The notes under the pieces were generated by a model that saw nothing but the letters and a program-made list of their open reading frames with translations, had not been told where the DNA came from and did not search any database. 64,000 nucleotides of DNA from Ignavibacteriales bacterium. Its GTDB lineage: Bacteria > Bacteroidota > Ignavibacteria > Ignavibacteriales > Ignavibacteriaceae. Both the position numbers and the translations under genes were made by a program. Numbering within the stretch: the stretch's first letter is position 1; every line of letters starts with the position of its first letter. The stretch lies in contig JADJIA010000007.1 in NCBI GenBank assembly GCA_016707285.1, positions 141,419 through 205,418 on the forward strand, read 5' to 3'. This document shows positions 27,698 to 36,993 of the stretch, one piece after another.

Positions 27698-28006
27698 TTT
27701 ATTTTCGATCAGTTACAATGGAAATTTAAAATATTTGGATATTAAATTATATTTAATTAAAAGTAAAAACAAGCGGAATATTCTGTAAGAGATTCAGAAC
27801 TTCAGAGAACTTCAGAGCTTCTTCAGAGTTTCAGAGTCTAACACTTTAGAGTTACCGAAGTTCTGAGTACGGAGGTTCTGAGGTTCCGAAGTACTGAAGT
27901 TCTCATTCTGACAAAGTTTTAGTAAATTTGTAAGTTTGAAAATAATATTTTCTTCCCCCCGTTACTGACTAAGAATACGAACATCGAAAAACTAAAGGCC
28001 TTTAAT
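27698..28006. other. 309-base gap with short-unit repeats and possible aceE promoter
   Basis: This gap separates the divergent histidine kinase and aceE genes. It holds the repeat block 27793-27903 and, after it, two -7-like sequences TAAATTTG (27923) and TAAGTTTG (27931) that could serve aceE; neither has a good -33 element. No ORF or RNA gene is supported. Confidence 0.5.
27793..27903. repeat. Opposed short tandem arrays (CTTCAGAG and GAAGTTCT types)
   Basis: The left part (27795-27836) repeats AACTTCAGAG-like units. The right part (27857-27903) is six units of about eight bases: GAAGTTCT, GAGTACG, GAGGTTCT, GAGGTTCC, GAAGTACT, GAAGTTCT. The left units are roughly the reverse complement of the right ones, so the block can fold into an imperfect stem. 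It resembles other short-unit arrays at 33905, 63321 and, inside aceF, at 30963. Confidence 0.7.
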
Positions 28007-30676
28007 ATGACAGAAGACAAAAATTTGCGTGAAATCCAGGAGTTGGAAAATCAGGAATGGTTATACTCACTGGATTATGTGCTGCAGAATGGTGGAAAAG
28101 AGAGAGTTGTTGAATTGTTACAGCTTCTCCAAATCCGGGCACACAAAGCAGGTGTGCAGATTCCATTCACGGCAAATACTCCATATATAAACACAATTCC
28201 AAGGGAAAAGCAGGTTACATTCCCCGGCGACAGAGAAATTGAAAGAAGAATTAAAAGCATAATCCGTTGGAATGCAATGGCAATGGTTGTCAGAGCCAAT
28301 AAAATTGAAAACGGAATTGGCGGACATATTTCAACATATGCTTCTGTTGCAACACTTCTTGAAATCGGATTTAATCACTTCTTTAGGGCAAGAAGTGAAA
28401 ACCACCCCGGTGACATGATCTATTTCCAGGGGCACGCATCCCCGGGTATTTACGCAAGAGCATTTCTTGAAGGAAGACTTTCGGTTGAACAGCTTGAAAA
28501 TTTCAGAAGAGAATTAAAACCCAACAGAGGTCTTTCTTCGTATCCTCATCCATGGTTGATGCCTGATTTTTGGCAATTTCCAACGGTTTCGATGGGTTTG
28601 GGACCACTTCAGGCAATTTATCAGGCACGCTTTAACAGATACCTCGAAGACCGGGGATTGATCCCCAAGAGTGACGCAAAAGTAATTGCATACCTTGGAG
28701 ACGGTGAAACTGATGAACCTGAGTCACTCGGTGCGATCACGCTTGCTTCCCGCGAAAAACTTGACAACCTCATTTTTGTTATCAACTGTAACCTTCAGAG
28801 ACTTGATGGTCCTGTAAGAGGAAACGGAAAGATCATTCAGGAACTTGAAGCTGCATTCCGTGGTGCGGGTTGGAATGTGATCAAGGTGGTGTGGGGCTCC
28901 GATTGGGATCCATTGCTTGAAAAAGATGACAAAGGAATACTTGTTCAAACACTTGGTGACCTTGTTGATGGTGAATACCAAAAATTCTCTGTCGAGTCAG
29001 GTGCTTATGTAAGGGAAAAACTTTTTGGTAAACACCCTGAACTTGCAAAGATGGTTGAGGAGATGAGTGATGAACAACTCAGGAAAATGAGAAGGGGTGG
29101 ACATGATCCTGAAAAAGTTTTCACTGCTTATAAAACAGCATTTGAACATAAAGGACAGCCAACTGTAATTCTTGCAAAAACAATTAAAGGTTATGGACTT
29201 GGCGAAAGTGGTGAAGGGAAAAACATCACCCACCAGCAGAAAAAATTGAACGAAGATGAATTAAGAGAATTTAGAACCCGTTTTGGAATTCCAATTTCAG
29301 ACGATGAAGTGGCAAAAGCTCCATTTTATAAACCTGCTGAAGACAGTCCTGAATTGACATATCTAAAAGCAAAAAGAGAAGCACTGGGAGGTTCTGTTCC
29401 TAAAAGAATAGTTGATATACGACCTATTAAAACTCCTCCCGAGGATATAATCTCCGAGTTTTATGATGGGACAGAGGGCAGGGAAGTCTCCACCACTATG
29501 GTGTTTGTGAAGATTTTAGCCAATTTGTTAAAAGACAGAGAACTTGGTAAACTGATTGTGCCGATTGTTCCTGATGAAGCCAGAACATTTGGAATGGAGG
29601 CTCTTTTCCGTCAGGTGGGTATCTATTCACATGTTGGTCAGCTTTATGAACCGGTTGACAGACAAAGTCTTCTCTATTACAAAGAAGCAATTGATGGTCA
29701 GATTCTCGAAGAGGGAATTACCGAAGCCGGCTCGATGGCATCATTTCTTGCCGCCGGAACATCGTATGCAAATCACGGACTTAACATGATTCCGTTTTTC
29801 ATTTATTATTCGATGTTTGGCTTCCAGAGGATTGGTGATCTTGTTTGGGCTGGCGCAGATATGCGTACCAAAGGATTTTTGATCGGTGGAACTGCCGGAA
29901 GAACCACTCTTAACGGAGAAGGACTGCAACATCAGGATGGTCACTCACATCATCTTGCTTACCCTGTTCCCACACTTCTTACTTATGATCCTGCATTTGC
30001 CTTTGAACTTGCAGTAATCATAAGAGAGGGTATTCGCAGAATGTATGAAGAGCAGGAATCAATTTTCTATTACATCACTGTAATGAATGAAAATTACGCA
30101 ATGCCCCCGATGCCAGAAGGCGTGAAAGAGGGAATTGTTAAAGGATTGTACAAATTCCGTTCTTCAGAAAAGAAAAAGTTGAAACTTAAGGTAAATCTAC
30201 TCGGCAACGGTACAATAATGAACGAAGTGCTGAAAGCTCAGGAAATTCTCGAAGAGAGATATGGTGTTGCGGCTGACATCTACAGTGCAACAAGTTACAA
30301 GGAACTAAGAAGAGAAGCTCTTGAGGTTGAGAGATGGAACATGTTGAACCCGGGTGAACCAAAGCAGACTTATATTTCAAAAGTATTTGAAGGTGCATCA
30401 GGTGTTTTTGTTGCCTCAAGCGATTATATCAAAGCGATTCCCGATTCTATCTCAAAATGGGTACCGGGCAGACTAATAACTCTCGGAACCGATGGCTTTG
30501 GTAGAAGTGAGGGGAGAAAAGAGTTGAGAGACTTTTTTGAGGTTGACGCAAGATTTGTAACAGTTGCTGCACTGTATGGATTGATGCTCGAGGGCAAAGT
30601 TAAACAAAGCGTTGTTGATAAAGCGATTGAAGAGCTTGATATCGACAAAAACAAACTTAACCCGATGATATCGTAG
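28007..30676 (+). CDS. aceE: Pyruvate dehydrogenase E1 component, homodimeric type
   Basis: An 889-residue thiamine-diphosphate enzyme that decarboxylates pyruvate and acetylates the lipoyl groups of E2. It is the single-chain AceE type rather than the two-subunit PdhAB type. Visible landmarks are GGHISTYASVATLLEIGFNH, QGHASPGIYARAFLEGRLS, LGDGETDEPESLGAI (TPP-binding, about residue 230), GHDPEKVFTAYK, LAKTIKGYGLGESGEGKN, NYAMPPMPEG, and the C-terminal LGTDGFGRSEGRKELRDFFE. It heads an operon with aceF 20 bases downstream and lpd; the length fits E. coli AceE (about 890). Confidence 0.96.
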   Translation: MTEDKNLREIQELENQEWLYSLDYVLQNGGKERVVELLQLLQIRAHKAGVQIPFTANTPYINTIPREKQVTFPGDREIERRIKSIIRWNAMAMVVRANKIENGIGGHISTYASVATLLEIGFNHFFRARSENHPGDMIYFQGHASPGIYARAFLEGRLSVEQLENFRRELKPNRGLSSYPHPWLMPDFWQFPTVSMGLGPLQAIYQARFNRYLEDRGLIPKSDAKVIAYLGDGETDEPESLGAITLASREKLDNLIFVINCNLQRLDGPVRGNGKIIQELEAAFRGAGWNVIKVVWGSDWDPLLEKDDKGILVQTLGDLVDGEYQKFSVESGAYVREKLFGKHPELAKMVEEMSDEQLRKMRRGGHDPEKVFTAYKTAFEHKGQPTVILAKTIKGYGLGESGEGKNITHQQKKLNEDELREFRTRFGIPISDDEVAKAPFYKPAEDSPELTYLKAKREALGGSVPKRIVDIRPIKTPPEDIISEFYDGTEGREVSTTMVFVKILANLLKDRELGKLIVPIVPDEARTFGMEALFRQVGIYSHVGQLYEPVDRQSLLYYKEAIDGQILEEGITEAGSMASFLAAGTSYANHGLNMIPFFIYYSMFGFQRIGDLVWAGADMRTKGFLIGGTAGRTTLNGEGLQHQDGHSHHLAYPVPTLLTYDPAFAFELAVIIREGIRRMYEEQESIFYYITVMNENYAMPPMPEGVKEGIVKGLYKFRSSEKKKLKLKVNLLGNGTIMNEVLKAQEILEERYGVAADIYSATSYKELRREALEVERWNMLNPGEPKQTYISKVFEGASGVFVASSDYIKAIPDSISKWVPGRLITLGTDGFGRSEGRKELRDFFEVDARFVTVAALYGLMLEGKVKQSVVDKAIEELDIDKNKLNPMIS

Positions 30677-30696
30677 GAAAGGCAGGATTGAATACA

Positions 30697-32466
30697 ATGC
30701 AAAAAGAATTTAAACTGCCCGATCTGGGCGAAAGTATCGTCTCTGCAACAGTAGTTAAAGTATTGATTGCACCGGGAGATATGGTTAAGGAAGATCAGAC
30801 TGTTCTCGAAATTGAGACTGATAAGGCTACAATTGAGGTACCTTCAGAGATTTCCGGTAAAGTTACCGGAGTGTACATCAAAGAAGGACAAAAAGTTGAA
30901 GTTGGTGCTGTGGTTTTCTCTGTAAGTTCCGAGGGTGATGCATCGAAGACTGCTGAAGTTGCGAAGTCACAGAGTCACGAAGTCACGGGGAAACCGAGTC
31001 ACAAAGTCACAGAGTCACAGAGTCACGAAGTCACAGAGAAATCGGCAAATAGTAATCAAACTGTTTTAGAGTCAACATCAACTCAACCTGTTGCTTCAGT
31101 TCAGCAAACATCTTCAGTTCAGGAGATTATACTTCCTGATCTTGGGGATACAATTGAATCTGCTTTGGTTGTAAAAGTGACCGTAAAAGTTGGTGACGAA
31201 ATTAAGGAAGATGACACAATCCTCGAGATTGAGACTGACAAAGCGACAGTTGAAGTGCCATCACCTGCGGCAGGAGTAATCACCGAAGTGTTGGTAAAAG
31301 AAGGTGAAAAGGCAAAAGTTGGCTCAGTGATTTTCAAAATTGAGTCACGAGTTGCCGGTGTATCTGCTGAAGTTAAACCATTGACAGAAGTTTCTCCCGC
31401 TGGTGATTCAGCTACTGCGAAAGCTCCGGCATTGTCAGCTAAAGAGATTGAAGAACTGAAGGAAGAAATTAGTAAACCTGAAGTGGCAGTGGCTCCACCA
31501 CAAGTGTTGCTCGATTTGCAGCCACCAATTCTCCAAAATTCAGCTCCGGCAGCACCTTCTGTAAGAAGACTTGCCCGCGAAATTGGAGTGGATATCAATC
31601 AGGTTAAAGGTTCAGGTCCGAGAGGCAGAATCAATCTTGATGATGTAAAAGCGTTCTCAAAAGCTTTGCATGAAGGTCGGACCTCACCCCCGACCCCTCT
31701 CCTAAGAGGAGAGGGGGGCTTTAGCTTCCTGGGACAAAAGCCACTTCCTGATTTCAGTAAATTTGGAGATATTGAGCGGAAGGAAATGAACAATATCCGT
31801 ACAAAAACTGCGGAACATTTGAGTTATGCCTGGGCAACAATCCCACATGTAACTCAATTTGATAAAGCAGATATCACGGATCTTGAACAGTTGAGGAAAA
31901 AATTTGCTCCCGAAGTTGCAAAATCAGGTGGCAAACTGACTATGACTTCAATTCTTGTGAAAGTTGTCACCGCCGCAATGAAACAGTTCCCACAGTTCAA
32001 CTCGTCGATTGATATGGAGAAAAAAGAGATAGTTTACAAAAATTATTTCAACATCGGAATTGCTGTTGATACTGAATTTGGATTGATTGTCCCCAACATA
32101 AAAGGGACAGACAAGTTAAATCTTACACAAATATCCACGGAGATGAATGTTATCTCAGAAAAAGCCCGCAATAAAAAAATCGGACTTGATGACCTTCAGG
32201 GTGGATGTTTCACAATCTCAAATCTTGGTGGTATCGGTGGTACTTATTTCACCCCAATTGTAAATTCACCCGAAGTTGCAATTCTTGGTGTTTCGAGAGG
32301 AACCTTTGAGCCTGTTTACAAGGATGGAGAGTTTGTGCCGAGATTGATGGTTCCACTTTCACTTTCGTATGATCACAGAGTGATTGATGGCGCTGATGCA
32401 ATCCGCTTTTTAAGATGGGTGATTGAGACCCTTGAAAATCCTTTCAAACTTTTGATTGAAGGGTAG
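30697..32466 (+). CDS. aceF: Pyruvate dehydrogenase E2 (dihydrolipoyl acetyltransferase) with repeat-derived linkers
   Basis: A 589-residue E2 that transfers acetyl groups to coenzyme A. Two lipoyl domains carry Lys43 and Lys182 in the same ETDKAT context. A peripheral subunit-binding domain (about residues 286-322; VRRLAREIGVDINQVKGSGP) and a catalytic domain with His560 in SYDHRVIDG follow. The linkers are odd. Residues 89-113, between the lipoyl domains, are encoded by an array of octamers close to GAAGTCAC (30963-31034). Residues 329-341 (TSPPTPLLRGEGG), between binding and catalytic domains, are encoded by a GC-rich palindrome of intergenic type. The ATG at 30697 has GGCAGGA nine bases upstream; an in-frame TTG at 30688 is less likely. 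Confidence 0.95.
   Translation: MQKEFKLPDLGESIVSATVVKVLIAPGDMVKEDQTVLEIETDKATIEVPSEISGKVTGVYIKEGQKVEVGAVVFSVSSEGDASKTAEVAKSQSHEVTGKPSHKVTESQSHEVTEKSANSNQTVLESTSTQPVASVQQTSSVQEIILPDLGDTIESALVVKVTVKVGDEIKEDDTILEIETDKATVEVPSPAAGVITEVLVKEGEKAKVGSVIFKIESRVAGVSAEVKPLTEVSPAGDSATAKAPALSAKEIEELKEEISKPEVAVAPPQVLLDLQPPILQNSAPAAPSVRRLAREIGVDINQVKGSGPRGRINLDDVKAFSKALHEGRTSPPTPLLRGEGGFSFLGQKPLPDFSKFGDIERKEMNNIRTKTAEHLSYAWATIPHVTQFDKADITDLEQLRKKFAPEVAKSGGKLTMTSILVKVVTAAMKQFPQFNSSIDMEKKEIVYKNYFNIGIAVDTEFGLIVPNIKGTDKLNLTQISTEMNVISEKARNKKIGLDDLQGGCFTISNLGGIGGTYFTPIVNSPEVAILGVSRGTFEPVYKDGEFVPRLMVPLSLSYDHRVIDGADAIRFLRWVIETLENPFKLLIEG
30963..31034 (+). repeat. Octamer tandem array inside aceF (consensus RRAGTCAC)
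   Basis: Nine consecutive 8-base positions: GAAGTCAC, AGAGTCAC, GAAGTCAC, GGGGAAAC (diverged), CGAGTCAC, AAAGTCAC, AGAGTCAC, AGAGTCAC, GAAGTCAC. Three units make 24 bases, so the array encodes an 8-residue period, (K/E)SQSHEVT, and 72 bases keep the frame. It lies exactly in the linker between lipoyl domains 1 and 2. Confidence 0.95.
31681..31719 (+). repeat. GC-rich palindromic element in frame inside aceF
   Basis: CCCCTCTCCT (31694-31703) and AGGAGAGGGG (31707-31716) form a perfect 10-base stem with AAG as the loop. Together with the preceding ACCTCACCCCCGA it encodes TSPPTPLLRGEGG. This kind of sequence normally lies between genes and is often met in translated intergenic DNA; the related C-run/G-run hairpins at 5440-5513 are intergenic. 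Confidence 0.9.
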
Positions 32467-32475
32467 GTTAGAGTT

Positions 32476-33891
32476 ATGATTAAAACACAATTATTAGTGA
32501 TTGGTGCCGGTCCCGGTGGGTATGCAGCAGCTTTTGCAGCAGCGGATATGGGCATGGGAGTAACTCTGGTTGATTTGGATAAAAATCCGGGTGGAGTATG
32601 TCTTTTTAGAGGATGTATTCCCTCAAAAGCTCTGCTTCATGTTGCCAAACTGATCAATGAAACCAAAGAGGCAAAACACTGGGGTGTTGATTTTGGTGAA
32701 CCAAAGATAAATCTTGATCAATTAAGAGATTTTAAAAACCGTGTTGTTGCCAAAATGACAGGCGGACTTGGTCAATTAGCCAAACAGCGCAAAATCAATT
32801 TTGTGCAGGGAAGGGCAACCTTTACATCCTCGCGTTCAGTTAAAGTAGATTTGAATGATGGTGGCAAGGATGAGATACATTTTGAGAAAGCAATTATTGC
32901 GATAGGCTCTGAAATTATAACAATCCCGGCTTTTAACATCAAAAGTGACAGACTTCTTAATTCAACTTCCGCTCTTGATCTGCCTGCAATCCCTGAAAGA
33001 TTGCTCGTGATTGGTGGAGGATATATCGGCCTTGAGCTTGGTTCTGTTTATTCAGCACTCGGTACAAAAGTTTCAGTTGTTGAAATGACAAACGGACTTC
33101 TTCCCGGGGCAGATCGTGACATGGTAAATTATCTCTCTCAGATGCTGAAAAAGAAATTTGAAGCAATAATGCTCGAATCGAGAGTTATGAAACTTGAACC
33201 TGTTGAAAACGGAATTAATGTAACTATTCAGGACAAAACAGGAGCTGACAGGGTAGAGTTCTACGATTATGTACTCGCCTCCATTGGCAGACGACCAAAC
33301 ACTGCAGGCCTCGGACTTGAAAACACCAAAGTTGAGTTGACACCAAAAGGTCATATAAAAGTTGACAAAACTCTTCAAACATCCGATCAATATATTTATG
33401 CAATTGGTGACATTGCGGGTGATCCGATGCTCGCACACAAAGCTTCACATGAAGCAAGAGTTGCTGTTGAAGCAATTGCTGGTCACAGAGTGGCATTTGA
33501 ACCGGCTGCAATTCCGGCAGTTGTGTTTACCGATCCCGAAATTGCCTGGGCAGGAATCACAGAAACTGAAGCTCGTGAAAAAGGAATTAAACATGAAGTT
33601 GCAAAATTCCCATGGGCGGCTTCCGGCAGAGCAACCACTTTGGACAGATTTGACGGTGTAACCAAATTGATTATCGATCCCGATACTGAGAGAATTCTTG
33701 GAGTTGGAATATGTGGTCCCGGTGCCGGAGAACTGATTGCTGAAGGCACCCTTGCCATCGAAATGGGAGCTGTCGCATCTGATCTTAAATTAACAATTCA
33801 TCCCCACCCAACACTTTCCGAAACTGTGATGGAAGCAGCCGAAGTTTTCTTTGGCGAAAGCGTCCATCTCTACAGACCAAAGAAGAAGTAG
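32476..33891 (+). CDS. lpd: Dihydrolipoyl dehydrogenase (E3)
   Basis: A 471-residue FAD enzyme that reoxidises the dihydrolipoyl groups of E2 with NAD. FAD site GAGPGGYAAAFAA (residues 10-22), redox-active cysteines Cys42 and Cys47 in GGVCLFRGCIPSK, NAD site VIGGGYIGLELGSVYSALG, YAIGDIAGDPMLAHKASHE, and the C-terminal catalytic His-Glu pair in IHPHPTLSET. It completes the aceE-aceF-lpd operon (9-base gap after aceF). A single E3 could also serve other complexes, but none are in the window. Confidence 0.96.
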   Translation: MIKTQLLVIGAGPGGYAAAFAAADMGMGVTLVDLDKNPGGVCLFRGCIPSKALLHVAKLINETKEAKHWGVDFGEPKINLDQLRDFKNRVVAKMTGGLGQLAKQRKINFVQGRATFTSSRSVKVDLNDGGKDEIHFEKAIIAIGSEIITIPAFNIKSDRLLNSTSALDLPAIPERLLVIGGGYIGLELGSVYSALGTKVSVVEMTNGLLPGADRDMVNYLSQMLKKKFEAIMLESRVMKLEPVENGINVTIQDKTGADRVEFYDYVLASIGRRPNTAGLGLENTKVELTPKGHIKVDKTLQTSDQYIYAIGDIAGDPMLAHKASHEARVAVEAIAGHRVAFEPAAIPAVVFTDPEIAWAGITETEAREKGIKHEVAKFPWAASGRATTLDRFDGVTKLIIDPDTERILGVGICGPGAGELIAEGTLAIEMGAVASDLKLTIHPHPTLSETVMEAAEVFFGESVHLYRPKKK

Positions 33892-33901
33892 GACTTTTTG
33901 A

Positions 33902-33958
33902 GAGACTTGAGTACTCGAGTATTTTAGTACTCGAGTCTCTCAGGTACTCAGGTCACTT
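33902..33958. repeat. Short-unit array with hairpin after lpd (GAGTACTC units)
   Basis: GAGACTTGAGTAC (33902-33914) and GTACTCGAGTCTC (33927-33939) pair at 12 of 13 positions, and the block continues with GAGTCTCTC, AGGTACTC and AGGTCACTT. Its units match those of the block at 63321-63388. It starts 11 bases after the lpd stop codon and may act as a transcript-end structure. Confidence 0.65.
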
Positions 33959-33986
33959 GTCGGGTTGATCGAATTTTGGTTTCAAT

Positions 33987-34035
33987 CGTAAGTGACAGAG
34001 GCAATCGTCCTCGATTGCCTGTCAGCAAACAAAAT
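33987..34035 (+). repeat. REP-like element, copy 1
   Basis: CGTAAGTGACAG leads into a perfect hairpin AGGCAATCG-TCCT-CGATTGCCT (33999-34020), followed by GTCAGCAAACAAAAT. Copy 2 (63117-63167, same strand) shares the lead-in, the hairpin and the GTCxGCAAAxxAAAT tail. A third copy in opposite orientation lies at 34408-34443. Confidence 0.75.
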
Positions 34036-34168
34036 GGAAATACAGAAATTTATTAAAAAATTCATAAAACAGAAATGAATTTAGATCCTGTTAATGTGTT
34101 CACGTGGTCGGCTTTGGTAACTTCTCGGGTAAACCTGTTAAGACGGGGTGTGTGGCTCGTCTATTTGA

Positions 34169-34348
34169 GCGAGTGGGGAAGGTGACACTTCCCACCAATG
34201 TAAAAGAAAGCTTTGGCAACATGAGTCGTTTGACAGAACTGTCAGGGGAGACGATGATTTTGTGACTTTTGCGAGTTATATTCAAAACAACCCTGTCAAG
34301 AAAGGGTGGAGTGTGAGTTTTAGGAGATTGATTAGTGATTTAGCCTGA
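34169..34348 (+). pseudogene. Remnant of a REP-associated Y1 (IS200-like) transposase
   Basis: An open stretch of 60 codons without a proper start encodes, in order, KRKLWQHESFDRTVRGDDDF and then VTFASYIQNNPVKKGW, ending at TGA 34346-34348. These are the C-terminal motifs of the TnpA_REP/RAYT branch of the Y1 transposase family, in which WQxxSFDxxVR is followed by xxYIxxNPVKxG. The catalytic tyrosine and HUH motif region is not readable upstream, so the gene is broken. REP-like sequences in inverted orientation lie on both sides, as in RAYT loci. The match is by eye. Confidence 0.6.
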
Positions 34349-34407
34349 AGTTGAGGTTGGCGGGGCATGACGATTATTCTATGTTGAAAAGTGTAACTAA
34401 TCACTTG

Positions 34408-34443
34408 ATTTCGTATTGCAGACGGCAATCGTATCATATTACC
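34408..34443 (-). repeat. REP-like element, copy 3 (inverted)
   Basis: On the minus strand this reads GGTAATATGATACGATTGCC followed by GTCTGCAATACGAAAT. Its last 24 bases match 23 of 24 bases of the element at 63144-63167. It lies opposite in orientation to copy 1, on the other side of the transposase remnant. Confidence 0.75.
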
Positions 34444-34582
34444 TCAATTTTTCATTTCCAATAATCAAGTTTCGAGGTTGACGTTCTCAACTCCTGGAAT
34501 CTGTACTTCCGAAGTTACGTCTCTCCTTTGTTTTAATTATATTTACCCATTGATTTATTTTAATTTTTTAATGAGGAATTCG

Positions 34583-36841
<2,259 letters not shown>

Positions 36842-36993
36842 TTAATGATATTTGGCGAACGGGGGATGGAGTATGTTTTTTTTGTTATTGAGGATAGTGT
36901 AGTGATCACCATCCCTCATATTTCAGTATTGTTTTTTCTCCAATCCCCGGACGCAAATTCCCTTAATATTTTCCCACCGGTGGTTTCCGGATT

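Larger units (their letters stand above)
33892..34582. other. 691-base repeat-rich gap between lpd and aconitase
   Basis: Order of contents: a short-unit repeat block with a hairpin (33902-33958), a REP-like element (33987-34035), a transposase remnant (34169-34348), an inverted REP-like element (34408-34443), and about 140 bases before the aconitase start in which no clear promoter was found. An open frame runs upstream from the aconitase start to 34478 but has no family similarity and no ribosome binding site at its TTG. Confidence 0.7.

Noticed and set aside
27793..27903. CRISPR-like appearance of the short repeats
   Set aside because: Units are only about 8 bases, touch each other without spacers, and no cas genes are in the window.
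34113..34265. Open frame overlapping the transposase remnant (GKPVKTGCVARLFERVGK)
   Set aside because: It has no start or recognisable domain, ends inside the stretch that encodes the clear RAYT motifs in another frame, and is most likely a shadow.
34478..34582. N-terminal extension of aconitase from TTG at 34478
   Set aside because: The extra residues have no family similarity and GAGGAA directly precedes the ATG at 34583.
36842..36993. Possible hairpin GGGGGATGGAG/CTCCAATCCCC between aconitase and BatA genes
   Set aside because: Arms are imperfect and about 80 bases apart, without a T-run; not convincing as a terminator.
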